Origin: Molanna angustata
Taxonomy: Eukaryota > Arthropoda > Insecta > Trichoptera > Molannidae
Length of the DNA: 64,000 nt
NCBI GenBank assembly: GCA_963576475.1
Contig: OY754984.1
Location: 21,043,215-21,107,214 of the forward strand
Direction: 5' to 3'
The notes under the pieces were generated by a model. It was not told the DNA's origin. It saw only the letters and a list, made by a program, of their open reading frames with translations, and ran no database searches. The translations under genes were made by a program, and so were the position numbers. Below, piece after piece: positions 1 to 11,003 of this stretch. How positions within the stretch are numbered: position 1 is the first letter of the stretch; each line of letters starts with the position of its first letter.

Positions 1-1404
1 AGTTCTATGACATCTAAAGATATTATATAACTCCATATAATACTCGTAATTACATCCATGATATGGGTAATCGTGAGGGTTTTGATTTCGCCGATTGGAC
101 CAGAATTGCCCCCCCAGTTTATTATATATGTTTATTTTCACATTGACATTGCACTGTATTCATGACATCTGTCTGAGAAATCGATATAAAAATATGTTTA
201 TTAAAGGTCACATCAAAACCTTCGACTATTCTTTAATATTGGAGAGTAAAAAATATGTCTCTACAGGGACTATTGGCTCTTCATGGATATAAATTATATA
301 ACAATCAATCCTACACAAAAATACTTAAAAGAATTCGTATCTGTATAAAAATTGGATAGAATTTTAATGAGAATCATTAATTTTTAATCCTGTTATGTTT
401 TTCTTTTACATGGAGCACTGCACGTCAAAGCCCGGAGGTATGTATACTATACAAAAAAGGTTGATTTTCCATACAATGTAATTATAATTATAAGGAAATA
501 TTTACGAATTTAGAGAATGTAGCGATTTCATAAATAAACTCTAATTCTTTATTCAACATATTTTTCCTTTCCAGAAACATGGGATTTTTGCAACAAAAAA
601 CATGTTTTCGACTACATTATTCTCGATGGATAATTTTACATATTTTATTTGAAATATATTATAGCCGGAAGGAAGTGTGTACACTGATGGCATCAACTAG
701 GATAGATTCTCAAAAAAGTGTTTTTTTTTTTTTTAAATAACAATGACTCGGAGAAGACAAAATCCGCATGAAATCAGAATAAATGCAGTTAAAATGAGAA
801 CACGAAGAAGAAATTGTAATTAGATAATCTATATTTTTGAGGAGCCATATAACAAATGAAGTTCTTATCAAAACACCATACTAAAAAGACGTGCGAATTG
901 GAAATTCCATGTGTTCAGCAAATGTGGCGACACTTCCAACCTTTTCTTCTCCCAAAAGTATTACAGCCTACAGTTGTCTTTATAATCGTCTACAACTCGT
1001 CGCCGTGTACATTTCCATAAGCAGAGCGGTTGGTGGTGGAAAAATATAAAAAAAGATACGTAAAATACATATTTTAGATATCCTGAATCATTATTAATAT
1101 CAAATAAACAACCCCAACGCTCCAGTTTATCTACGAAATCAAATTCACTTCCTCTCAGAACACGGGTTGCCTCTTCGTTCAAATACCTAGAATCCCAGTA
1201 CCTACACAATACTTCCTTTTTCACCACATATTTCTCCGTACAAGCAGCTCGTCTTTGAAATAATATCCCATCGCAACTTCCAGTTTCATTAACACTTCCC
1301 GCTTTCAAAATATATCTGAAGCAACGTTTCCTTACACATAACACTTAAATTTGTCTCCTTATCAATTCCTTGTCACATCCTCTACTCTCCCTTCCTTCTT
1401 TTTA
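1..1404. other. AT-rich stretch, no gene recognised
   Basis: No coding region, RNA gene or complete repeat could be supported. The open frame on the minus strand at 961-1344 has no recognisable domain. A short piece at about 752-822 resembles the arginine-rich C-terminal coding part of the RTE-like element seen at 63.2 kb, but carries stops and frameshifts. Confidence 0.6.
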
Positions 1405-1960
1405 TTATTACTCCTCACTAACCCAAGGAGATATAGTGGGGAGTAAGGTTTCGCAATTTTTAAGGCTATTTTTTTATTGCAGATTATCCACTTGTATCAT
1501 CCTGAGATTGTATTCTGAAAGTCTCATCACAATGTATCTGTGTGTGTGCTATGTGCTGGGTGCTATGTACTGCGTATTTATTTTACTTTATCAATTATAG
1601 ACTAAAGTACTAATTCAATTCTTTTCAAATTTTGCAAATATGTATATCTAATATTCGCTTAGACCCAATAAGATTTTGAGGGATATCTGTAGAGTGCTTC
1701 TTAATTTTTTTAAACGTCAAATATGTTAAAGTGACCTCAAGCTCAGGAAACTTAAATTAATAAATTTTTATTTTCAAATTGGTAAAGAGACACATCACTT
1801 TCATAAAATGACATTGTAGAAATATCAAGTTCAGGTTATCAGGAACAAAATCATTTCACAAAAATGTCGGAAATTTTTTCCATACAAAATTTGAATACTT
1901 TGTGGATCGAATTGTAGTGAAGAGTATAGCGTTGGCCACAAACCACTAGTTTTTTATGTC
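1405..1960 (+). repeat. Dispersed repeat L, probable LINE 3' end
   Basis: This segment recurs at 30905-31365 and 43500-44030, with a further piece at 31840-31955. It opens with a coding-like SLTQGDIVGS motif, matching SLPQEDIVGN at the end of the LINE relic near 55.45 kb, so it is probably the last codons plus the 3' UTR of a CR1/Jockey-like LINE. All copies end near a GTTGGCCACAACCCACT motif. The LINE assignment is inference; the repetition is seen directly. Confidence 0.6.
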
Positions 1961-2601
1961 TATTACTTCATTCACATTAATTGATACATCTCATAAACAC
2001 AATTTACCTCACGAAATATTAATGGTTGTTTGGAAGATATAGCCATTTGGCATAAAGCCCGCATTGTGCAATTATTACGTAATGTGTGCTACAAAATGAT
2101 TAAAACAAATAAAAACGAATGGGTCCAGAATTAATTCCGCTAGTGTTGTGCAACCTTATATTTTGTGAGTTTTGACATGAGTTTCGATTTCTGTTAATTA
2201 ATCTAATTTCATTAGTCAGATGAGGATCCATAGCAACGTCGTTCCGTGATGTATGACGTTATAGACAGGACCCAGTACGGGAAGGGAAGGTAGGTACCTA
2301 TATCAGCGAGCCTACGAGGATTTCATAAATTATTTCCCAGGATTCCCCACAATAATAATAATAATATTTCGGGGGAATATATAAAGTTGTATAAGTAATA
2401 AGTACACTTTGTCCACACCTTTAAATCCACACGATCTCGGTATGCAAATTATTGTGATCTCATAAATCATTCGGAATTATATCTACGATGGATAATTCCA
2501 ATGGATTTTGTCAATATCAAAGTTTTTATTTTAATTTTTGATTTAAGCAATTGTCACAGTGTTTAGATCAAAATAATGATTTATTTATTTATTAAGAGAA
2601 A
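1961..2601. other. No gene recognised
   Basis: AT-rich sequence with no supported feature, apart from a slightly GC-richer patch at about 2215-2310 without an open frame. Confidence 0.5.
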
Positions 2602-2725
2602 AACACTTCCTTACACCCTGCGCAAGTGGTGAGTTTATTGCCATTTGGCAATTTCTTCCAACCAACCAGTGTTTCCTGCCAAGAGAAGCAAGAATCGCAT
2701 GAGAAATAAATTTAAACAAATTTTA
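2602..2725 (-). repeat. SINE-B tail fragment
   Basis: Minus-strand fragment of the SINE family that is complete at 40606-40812 and 49868-50090. The shared part covers the GCGCAAGTGG and TTGGAAGAAATTGCCA boxes. The tRNA-like head is missing, so this is a 5'-truncated copy. Confidence 0.7.
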
Positions 2726-2746
2726 TAAATTTCGGTAGGTTTCGGT

Positions 2747-2790
2747 GTGCCAACTTGTATTGTTTATATACCTACAATACAAGTTGGCAC
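2747..2790. repeat. Perfect 17-bp hairpin
   Basis: Arms 2747-2763 and 2774-2790 are exact reverse complements around a 10-base loop. An (ATTTT)n stretch follows, like the A-rich tail of a minus-strand LINE, so the hairpin may sit at a retroelement junction. Confidence 0.75.
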
Positions 2791-2975
2791 ATATTTTATT
2801 TTATTTTATTTTATTTATTTAGGTAAAATAAATAGGATTAAACCTACAATTATTTTACACGATTAATCTTAAAAAATAATTACATCACTGTGTATAACAT
2901 TTCAAATTTTAAAGTACAAAATTAAAATAAACCAAAAGCATACAAGGTAGTGGGTACAACAATTAAAATAAATTA
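2791..2975 (-). repeat. LINE 3'-tail relic with (TTTTA)n
   Basis: Begins with (TTTTA)n, the complement of a (TAAAA)n tail, followed by AT-rich sequence with two copies of a roughly 30-base CATACAAGGTAG-containing unit (2938-2960 and 2978-3000). A similar tail starts the minus-strand LINE at 46985. No coding part is left. Confidence 0.45.
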
Positions 2976-4099
2976 AAGCATACCTACAAGGTAGTAGGTC
3001 ACACGTATACATTTTTGTTTTATATATAAAGTTGTTATATATTATGTGTAATCACATTATTTCCCATAGAGAAGTAAAAATGAAATAATAGACGTGCTAA
3101 GAGATTAATTTATATATAGAGAGATAAAATAATTTGTTGATTTTTTTTACGGCGCTGGCCGATTTACTAATGATATTAATAATAATCACTACAAATAATC
3201 ACACTCAATTATTATTATTACCATTATACACTTCCTCAAAAGAATTAGCAGATCAATGCGTAAATTGTAAATTATTTAAAAGAGCAAAATAAAATGCAAC
3301 AAACGCATCATCAAGCTTTCAATTGGGAATAGTTCACCCATCCAGATACTTAACATATCAAAGGATTAGTCTCTGAGGAGGTCTCTATACTACCTAACAA
3401 CCCTACTGATTCCCGAATATTAACGTTTAAAAAATCTTTAACGATTCTACATGTATTCATTATTACCGGTTTTTGCTTTTTTATTATTAAGTTTTTCGAT
3501 AAATCTATAATTTCTAAATTACGAATTAACGATTTTGGAATAATGCCAGAAATATATTATTTTAATTTGTATTATGTTACACATTCTATTGATAACATAT
3601 TTCTCTATTTTACATTCTTTTTTTTATTTTTTAATTATTGAAAACAAACATACTTATGTATATCCAATTCAGTACATAGGACAAGCAACAAATAGGCCGA
3701 AAATGTTTGATGAATATTACTGGTTAAAAATATGAATTGAAAAAGAAACAGTAACATAATATTTTAAGCTGTAGGAAAAGGAAATTGAAAGGAAATGGGG
3801 CGTTATATGTAGGAAACGTGCGTAAGATCAAGAGCGATGAGGGAACGTGTCCAAAATGGATAGTTTAAATCTTCTATGTGATGAGTTGAAGAGATCAATG
3901 TCATGGAAGAAAGAATCATAATTTCTGCATGGTCTGTATATGAAAGAGTGCTGTGCATAATTTGTGCCACAGATGGGAAGTCTGAATGTATATATTTTTC
4001 TAGTTTGTCTCGTCGGTATGCTGAAGGGAATTTCCGCAAGAAGTGCAACGGTGTCAATAATACTTATGTCCTCGTTTCTTACCCTGCCATGTATCGTTT
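2976..4099. other. No gene recognised
   Basis: AT-rich sequence. Short open frames at 3803-4057 and 3903-4154 overlap on opposite strands and show no domain; I treat them as chance. Confidence 0.5.
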
Positions 4100-4210
4100 G
4101 TTACATAATATTTATTTATTTATTGTTAATACACAAAAATTTGTACATATTTAGGTTAAGTAAGTAACGCCCCACTAGGCTAAACCTGTTGTGGGGATAG
4201 GTATAACTTT
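4100..4210 (-). repeat. LINE 3' end with terminal hairpin
   Basis: Read on the minus strand it has the ACAGGTTTAGCCTAGTGGGG type hairpin followed by an (AAAT)n tail. The same structure ends LINE relics at 32.9, 45.97 and 49.4 kb. It is probably the 3'-end hairpin of a CR1-like LINE. Confidence 0.55.
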
Positions 4211-4544
4211 TATACGATAGGGTATACAAATTATTTACACATATAGGAAACATAATTTATGTAAATGTTATCCTTTTAGGGCAGTTAATTCAATCAAATC
4301 AATCTATATTTAATGTTCTGCGGTAAATTTAAAATAAATTTCTAGATTGGTAATACTGACTTTTTCCTGGTTAGCTTTCTCGAAAAACAGATCTACAATC
4401 TAATATAAGAAGTAGAAGACTAGTTATAAGATATTGCAGTTCGGCTATAAATTCGCACTTGCACATGGTGCGAGGAAGTATTTAGAAAAATATATTATTT
4501 AATATCGTAGCTTTAAAATGTCAGGCAGTGGTTCGGGATTGTGG

Positions 4545-4634
4545 ATGCAGTGTAATTATGTAATTAGGTTTAAGCAATTTCTCGCTTACCTCCCTTGAGA
4601 GCGCCACAAGAAGAAGAAGAAGAAGATTTTACGA
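4545..4634 (+). repeat. LINE 3' remnant with (GAA)n tail
   Basis: A GAGCGCCACAAGAAGAAG junction leads into a (GAA)n run. Comparable (GAA)n tails follow RT relics at 34.75, 45.69 and (minus) 56.26 and 26.81 kb, suggesting one LINE lineage with a trinucleotide tail. Confidence 0.45.
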
Positions 4635-4769
4635 ATAATCAATAAATAAAAAAATATATATACATTTTATAACTATACATTGTTGATTTTCGAGGTAGTT
4701 TCATTTAAAAATAGGCCAAGGTATTTGTAAAAGTTGTATCAGTTCTTGAATATTCCTTCTGTTGAATAT

Positions 4770-5080
4770 CCTTACTGGATAGTTGTAAGAAATTGCCACA
4801 AGGAAATAAACACGCCACTTGCGCAGTGTGTAAGGAAGTGTTTATTATTATTATCCTTCCGTACCCTCTTCCTTTTCCATATTGTTTTGATCATTGTTAT
4901 TATTACTTTTATCTGTCTTTGTATTTTTTCTTAATTTCTTACTAAATACCTACTATTTATCTTTAGAAACTTCAATTTGTTTGGGTTGGTTGGAAGAAAT
5001 TGGCAAATGGCTATAAACCCGCCTTTGTACACTTGTGATGCACAAGAATATGAATAAATAAATAATTTTCATTCATATCA
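4770..5080 (+). repeat. Two SINE-B-like tails
   Basis: Two related 3' parts lie in tandem, at about 4790-4855 and 4982-5075. Both carry the TTGGAAGAAATTG core and the GCCACTTGCGCAG-like box. Each ends in a simple repeat, (ATT)n for the first and (AAAT)n for the second. Confidence 0.6.
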
Positions 5081-5554
5081 TCACGGAATATCCTAAAATG
5101 TATGTTTGTTTGTATGTATATTTTATATATATAAAAAATAAATGCATTTTCTTACATCTAGTATAACCAATAAGCATATTTGTATGTTAAATGGTGGACT
5201 GTATTGCAAATAAATGAACCGATACTACGGACAAATCAGAACTACAGTTTGGTAGCACTTACCCTTCTTGCAGATCCCAATCCACCGAAGCCTTGGAGAA
5301 AGGAATTGGAAGAGAAATTAGGATAGGCTTATTTTTGCGAACTTACACCCAAATTCACTATCACAGATTTCTATTGTGATACCAATATGGTACTAAATGA
5401 ATGAGAACTTTTTTTAAACAAATTATAATGGTTACTGATGTAACGATGCGAAAAAAAATGGCAACTGATGTTGCTCCCACTGATGTTTGAAATCGAATGA
5501 ATTATGTAACAACAAAAAACCACCTACACCCACAATAGTAGGTAGGTATTATCA
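5081..5554. other. No gene recognised
   Basis: Nothing supported. A stretch at 5215-5340 is less AT-rich but has no long open frame. Confidence 0.5.
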
Positions 5555-5665
5555 AATGACCCAACAATATTTATTTATTTATTTGAATCTTCTTGTACAT
5601 ATAATTTGTATACTGGCGGGCTTATTGCCTAATGGCAATTTCTTCCAACCAATCAGAGTAAATGT
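5555..5665 (-). repeat. SINE tail, inverted relative to 4982
   Basis: Contains the reverse complement of the TTGGTTGGAAGAAATTGCC core and an (ATTT)n tail at its start, so it is the same SINE-like 3' module in the opposite orientation. Confidence 0.6.
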
Positions 5666-6164
5666 GTAATATACAAAACAATTTGTACTATGGCAATCAG
5701 TAAATCACATTACAAAATAAATAAATACAGCAGAAGAAAAGTAAAAAAACAAATAAGATAGCATAAAAGAACAATTCATAGCAATGATAGGAAAACTAAA
5801 GGATAAGGAAAGGAAGAGGTGAGGAAGATGTAATCAGGTGTTGTCAGATAAATATTTTTGCTTTAGCCTTTTCTTGAAGATGTATATTGATAAGTTGAAA
5901 AAATAAAAAGTTATCACGGTGTGAAATATATAAAAAAAACAACAAAAAACAAGAAAATATTCAAATTTACACAAAAATACAAATGAAGCACACAATATCT
6001 TAAAATAACTTTTCATTTATGTATTCAACACTTAGGCGACGAAGAGCGGTAAGACCAGATGCTTCCTTCACACATTCTAGCAAATCTTTTAACAGTTGAA
6101 AACCTTTGTAATACACTATATTTTGTGTACCTGTCATGTTAGTCTGAGGCAGTCTAAAGTCAGT
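5666..6164. other. No gene recognised
   Basis: AT-rich; the 60-codon minus-strand frame at 5834-6016 is low-complexity Phe/Tyr/Lys and unlikely to be coding. Confidence 0.5.
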
Positions 6165-6288
6165 CAGTCTAATGTGGGGTAACCAACGCCAGGTGTGCGG
6201 GTGGACATTATCTTATAAAAGGAAGCACACGCATGCGTGTATACCCACACACTAGTCGCGCCTCTCCTAAACAGGTACTACATTTAGG

Positions 6289-6989
6289 TCTGAATGCTCA
6301 GTCCTACCTAAATACCTACTAAATTCTAAATACTAACCATGTTTTCATTGCACAGTCGCTCACTTAAGTTAAGAGATCAAGTGGGTTCCTAACTGGTGGA
6401 TGCTACGACGCTTTTCTATGAGAATTGCATTGCAGAGACATATCTAAATACATAGTGCATGCGCATAGGCGTAAACCAACATTTGCGAATTGTCAAAAAG
6501 TAAGGTTGATAGCGAGGAACCTTACGAGTGGTTTAATACTAAAATACGAGATGTTTTCGGTGGATGATGATTTTAGCGACTTCGGCAAATATTTATTTGG
6601 TAATTTGTCAAATCAAACACCACAGTATTTAGCAATGTATATGAGATGCCGAAAATTCGCTAGAATTTCAGAAAAATCGTAATATCGAGCTGTCAGTGTG
6701 AAGTGTGAAGTTGGTATCATTATGTTTGTGTTGTTATAGCAAAAAAAAATTAAACGTCAAACGTCAGAAAAGAGATAGATAGCTTTCTAAGCACATAGAA
6801 TCTATCTATCTCTATCTATCTATCTCTTTTCTTCATACACAATAATGTGAAATGCTACGCCATCGACCTTAAGTTTGGCGTAGTATTTAGTTGGTGATGT
6901 CTCTGCAACGTAATTGCTAACTTAAGAATACTAAATACTCCAGTGAGGTTAGGAGTTAGTATTTAGGTACCTAGGACTGTGCATTCGGG
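6289..6989 (+). mobile_element. Non-autonomous element X, copy 1
   Basis: A roughly 700-base element with imperfect inverted ends: GAATGCTCAGTCCTA at the left and the complement of GAATGCACAGTCCTAGG at the right, plus inner CCTAAATACTAA matches. A second copy lies inverted at 9082-9706. It carries a short conserved reading frame. TIR structure suggests a DNA transposon, but I could not fix a target duplication. Confidence 0.65.
6425..6682 (+). CDS. Short frame in element X, unknown product
   Basis: An 85-codon frame. Residues about 29-60 (core KYEMFSVDDDFSDFGKYLFG) match the minus-strand frame at 9303-9503 (KYEMFSMDDVFSDFVKYLFG). Most differences keep the frame open, which may mean the segment derives from a real transposon protein, although the DNA is also similar. 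It has no signal peptide, membrane segment or known motif. The frame may be only a fragment, since X is far too short for a transposase gene. Confidence 0.35.
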   Translation: MHCRDISKYIVHAHRRKPTFANCQKVRLIARNLTSGLILKYEMFSVDDDFSDFGKYLFGNLSNQTPQYLAMYMRCRKFARISEKS

Positions 6990-7005
6990 TCTTAGAATAG
7001 ACGTT

Positions 7006-7183
7006 GAACCTCATTGCTGAACTATGTGAGATGTTATTGTTGCCTGTTGTATTTTCTATTACTCGGCTCTTACGAGACACCCGAAACACTACATTCAGAA
7101 TGGGTGGTGAACCTCATTGCTGAACTATGTGAGATGTTATTGTTGCCTGTTGTATTTTCTATTACCCGGCTCTTACGGGACAC
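7006..7183 (+). repeat. Tandem duplication, 103-bp period
   Basis: The segment starting GAACCTCATTGCTGAAC at 7006 starts again at 7109 with nearly identical sequence through ACGGGACAC. It is a local tandem duplication inside repeat M; the copy at 18.8 kb has a single unit. Confidence 0.85.
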
Positions 7184-7190
7184 AAAAAAA

Positions 7191-8011
7191 CAATAATCGA
7201 AAATAACTGAAGCACTATTAAGTCGGCGTCTTACAGTAAAAATACAAACATTTATTTATGAATAGATTCAGCATAAATATTTATATAAAAAAAAACTGTC
7301 GAGTTTTGTCCGTGCCTATACATACGTAAACTGAGTATTTTTTTCGTCCAAAAGTAATGTGAGGGGGTTTAAAAAAATGATTTATGTGCGAAAATGTCAC
7401 AAATACAAATAAATATACGGATATGTTTTGACACATTATCAAAAATCACAAAACACAACCGTCTATTTGAGTTATGATTACATAGATGTCACTCGTTCGC
7501 CTCTGGGCACACTCCGAGCGTCATCCGTCTGATGTATTGTAGGTGTAATGCGATTGGACTGCGACCGCCCTCCGCGCCTGCCGTTTCGTTGCAAAATCAA
7601 TTATTTATCTACGACATCTCTGATAAATGTCTCGGGTAATATAATTAAAAAAACTTGGCGGAGTATACCATAGATGTCTCTTTATTATGACGTCGCTTCT
7701 TCCCGCCGCTCGCCGCTTAATCAACTGCTTTTCCTTAGAATGGATAATTTGATAATGTTATTTGACGTGAAACAAATATAATAACGTCACTAAAAAACCA
7801 AAGAAAATAAAGAATAATTTATCATTCTGGATGATAGTATTTTTTGGTATCAACAACCATGTTATGGGGAAGAGAAGGTACCTACTAAAATATTATTTTC
7901 CATTTATAATCAATGTATGAAACAAAGAGTCTATGGGCTATGTGTCTCCTGAAGACTAATCTAGTGGCTGTGAGTTCGAATTTGATTAATTTAGGAAATA
8001 TTATATATACA
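7191..8011. other. No gene recognised
   Basis: Holds a GC-richer island at about 7490-7730 without an open frame or recognised repeat. It could be unique host sequence. Confidence 0.45.
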
Positions 8012-8985
8012 AACATGCCATCACGCCATGTCCCTTACGAGATAAGCAGTGAGAACCGAGCGCCATACTCCTCTATTTTCGCACACATTCCTGGCTTCCT
8101 TTACATCCATGCATCGTCTCATACATGCTCGTCGATTGTTCAAGCTTCTTTTGTTTCTCTCCTTATGTCCTCATTTTTTATCATAATGTTATTCTATTAC
8201 ATACTCTTCTTAGTGATCTATTTCTACAGCATTTATTCTACTTTCATCCGTCTTTTGCCACGTCCATGTTTCACTGGCATACATCAAAGTAGGCACTAGA
8301 ACTGCATTATGTACAGCAATTTTGGCTTTCTTTGAGATGCTTGGATCGGACATTACTGGTCTGAGTGCTCCGTTTATTCTATTACCCGCCATAACTCTTA
8401 TTTTAATATTTTTATCGGGTTTTTCATTCCGTTCAAACATACTCCCCAAGTATAAATATTCCTCTACTTGTTCTAGGCACTCGTTCTCTACTTTTAACAA
8501 ATATGCAGCTATACTTTCAGTATTTTCAAATACAAATATCTCAGATTTACAAATATTCATTTTAAGTCCATTCTGCAGGCATCCTTCAAACACTTTATTC
8601 ACTAAATACTCTAAGTCATCCGTAAAATCAGAAATCACCACTTTGTTACCTGGGGGCAGGGGCGTGTCTAAAACCTTCAGAATAAGCAAACCCTGAAAAA
8701 ATATTGGTTGTTTTTTTGCATTGCTGTTCATTACAGTGGCCATAAATATATTTTTAAAATCACATTCCAAAATAATATTTACATTTGTGGCCCTGTAAAG
8801 CATCGTATCTACATACGGTTCAATTTTATCTCGTAGTATGGTTGCAAAAAAAATCAAAAATATTAGATCTTGAATTTCTTAATATTTATAGGCAAGCCAA
8901 GATTTTCGGCTTCTAAAAGCAATTCCGCTACTGTCTGGGGGGCAAGTCCGGTCAATCAGTGATACCAAAACACTCATGATTAATA
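8012..8985 (-). pseudogene. RTE-like LINE reverse transcriptase relic
   Basis: Minus-strand relic of a non-LTR reverse transcriptase, kept from the catalytic motif to the C-terminus. The frame at 8656-8210 shows FTDDLEYLV (motif C, usually FADD), then GLKMNICKSEI, YLYLGSMF and KAKIAVHNAVLVPTLMYASETWT, typical of RTE-type LINEs. The 3' end (AYPVRDMA-like, about 8014-8060) is present, but roughly 170 bases are missing near 8160 compared with the copy at 63.1-63.66 kb. A hAT element at 8657-8933 interrupts the RT between motifs B and C. It is clearly dead. Confidence 0.85.
8657..8933. mobile_element. hAT-type MITE in RT relic
   Basis: Ends CAGGGGCGTG and, on the other strand, CAGTAGCGGA are short hAT-like terminal inverted repeats. 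They are flanked by CCTGGGGG and TCTGGGGG, an 8-bp target duplication with one mismatch. Removing 277 bases brings the RT frame back to the GNKVVISDFTDDL side. A related truncated copy is at 51640-51945. Confidence 0.7.
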
Positions 8986-9081
8986 ATAATAGTAAAAATG
9001 ATTAAAAACTGTTATTGTGATAAAACAACGTGGCGGACTTATTGCCCGTAAGCCAATATTAAACTTAATTACGAACTATGA

Positions 9082-9706
9082 CCCGAATTCACAGTTCTAA
9101 GTAACTCAATACTACATAACTCCTAACCACATTGAAGTATTTAGTATTCATAAGTTAGCAATTTCGTTGCAGAGACATCACTAACTAAATACTACGGCAA
9201 ACTTTTAAGGTCGATGGTGTAGCATTTTACATTGTTACGTGCGAAGAAAAAGATATTATAGTTTTCTAAGGGTTTAGACTGACGTTTAATATGTAACCAA
9301 ACTCACACTGACAGCTCGATGTCACGATTTTTCTGAAATTCCAGCGAATTTTCGGCATCTCGTATAGATCGCTGAATACTCTGTTTCGTATTTATTTTGA
9401 CAAAATTACCAAATAAATATTTGACGAAGTCGCTAAAAACGTCATCCATCGAAAACATCTCGTATTTATGTATTAAATCAAACGTAAGGTTCTTTGCGAT
9501 CAACCTTAATTTTTGACAGTTCGCAAATATTTAGTTTACGCCGACGCGTATTTAGATATGTCTCTGCAATGCAATTCTCGTACAAAAACTTGGTAGCATC
9601 CTCCAGTTAGGAATCCACGTGATCTCCTAACTTAAGTGAGCGACTGTGCAATGAAAACATGGTAAGTATTTAGAATTTAGTATTTAGGTCGGACTCCGCA
9701 TTCGAA
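9082..9706 (-). mobile_element. Element X, copy 2 (inverted)
   Basis: Reverse-complement copy of 6289-6989, including the ATTGCATTGCAGAGACAT segment, the CACTTAAGTTAGGAGATCA segment and the inverted ends. It carries the related short frame at 9303-9503. Copies 1 and 2 differ by substitutions and small indels throughout, so they are separate old insertions rather than a recent inverted duplication. Confidence 0.65.
9303..9503 (-). CDS. Short frame in element X copy 2
   Basis: A 66-codon frame whose first 35 residues align with residues about 29-60 of the frame at 6425-6682. It then runs on through EFQKNRDIELSV, whereas copy 1 stops earlier. Function unknown; see copy 1. Confidence 0.3.
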   Translation of the reverse strand: MIAKNLTFDLIHKYEMFSMDDVFSDFVKYLFGNFVKINTKQSIQRSIRDAENSLEFQKNRDIELSV

Positions 9707-9944
9707 CCTATGTCATTTAAAATTAATATTAAGCTATTCCGACACAAACACTGCTTAGTAGAATAGTTCTTATCCACTGTATGTTGGTACTGGTAAATTG
9801 TTTTCATGTTGTAAGAACTGATTCTGTTTGTGTTATAATTAAGTATCCTCTCGGAGCATTTTGTCTGTGCCAACATATTCTAAATTGTCTATGTTGCATA
9901 ATTAATTGTACTGTTGTTGCACTATTGTATTATTATAATTTCTG
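9707..9944. other. No gene recognised
   Basis: Short AT-rich linker without a supported feature. Confidence 0.4.
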
Positions 9945-10360
9945 TATTGTTGGCGCAGATGACAGATACTTCCCATTTGTAGGTACCTATCCTCATCTTC
10001 CTGACATACCAAAACCTCTTCATACCTACATCCATACCTGAACGTGGTAACAACAATCTCGCCTCTGTCCGCGCGCGATTTTCCACCTTCGTGAGTCTCG
10101 CAAAAACGCATCTCCATACACCACTCGTGTTGTACAAACGTCGTGCGCAAATTAATATAAAACTCTCAATTACCTTCGCAGCATTCGCAAGTATTACTTA
10201 CACTACAGACAATTGGTGAATCATATGTTGAACTAGTGACGAACAGAGGGAAGAAAAACGCGACAGAGAAAAGGAAGAAGACAGCTGGCACAGTAAGTCC
10301 ATTGCACTCCCTTCAAACTTTCCATCTTGTCCAATCTGTTTCTTTTGCCGATATAGCAAA
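9945..10360 (-). repeat. Dispersed repeat Y, copy 1
   Basis: Inverted copy of 30122-30525. Shared blocks include the TTGGCGCAGATGAC end, a GC-rich centre coding GEIVVTTFRYGCR in one frame, and the GGACAAGATGGAAA end. There is no tRNA-like A/B box pair. It could be a promoter-bearing end of a retroelement (a TTTATAAAAG box is present in copy 2), but class and boundaries are uncertain. Confidence 0.55.
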
Positions 10361-10455
10361 TGTATTGTTTATGTGGATTTAAATAAATAAATAAAAAATA
10401 GATATTAATTACCACAAAATAACATTAAATGATGTTGAAAACAAATATTATAAAG

Positions 10456-10900
10456 CAGCGGTCGGGGAACCGGGGGAAATTACCCAAAATGGGGTAAAAA
10501 TGTTTTTTTTTTTGGGTGAAAAGGAAATTTTTCTAGTTGGCTATTTCATAAACGTGTAAGTATTTTTATAAACTTAATAAATTCAGGTGCTACTTACATA
10601 AAAAAAATCCCAATTTTGAAGTAATTGCATCAAACATGAAGCAACATCATTTCTCCAAAAACTGAAAGGGAAACCTGAAAATCTGAATTTTTGTTTGATT
10701 CAATTTGAGAATTTTATTTTGTTTATCTATTACATACATAATATTTTCATGTAACTTTTTTTTATTTTCCGTGTAAATTAATTCAATAAAGAATGTTTTT
10801 TTAAATATACATTGATTGTCTTCTTTTCAAAATGGGGGAAAGGGGAATTAACGACTTACGCAAAAATGGGGTAATGGTTAAAAAAGTTCCCCGACCACTG
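10456..10900. mobile_element. hAT-type MITE, 445 bp
   Basis: Terminal inverted repeats CAGCGGTCGGGGAAC and CAGTGGTCGGGGAAC (14 of 15 identical) are flanked by a perfect 8-bp duplication TTATAAAG at 10448-10455 and 10901-10908. Both ends carry an AAAATGGGG motif just inside. No transposase is present. 8-bp duplication plus CAG ends is diagnostic of hAT. Confidence 0.92.
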
Positions 10901-11003
10901 TTATAAAGTATAATCTTGTATTCACAAGAATGCCGTTTTAAAAACATTCATATAACATCACTTCCATTCGCGTATTCCAGCCATGCCCAGGTTCTAAGGG
11001 TGA

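Larger units (their letters stand above)
6165..7190 (+). repeat. Dispersed repeat M, split by element X
   Basis: The first part (about 6165-6288) has the GTGTGCGGGTG box and a TTATAAAAGGAAGCAC motif. It resumes at 7000-7190 with TGAACTATGTGAGATGTTAT. Other copies lie at 18690-18885, 18945-19085 (minus), 21430-21500 and 22785-22905. Comparison with the uninterrupted copy at 18690 shows that X (6289-6989) entered M. No coding capacity was seen, and the class is unknown. Confidence 0.65.

Noticed and set aside
1405..1960. Repeat L as a Helitron (one copy ends CACTAG)
   Set aside because: The other copies end CACTG, CACTCG or CAGTCG, and the start of the repeat reads as LINE C-terminal codons.
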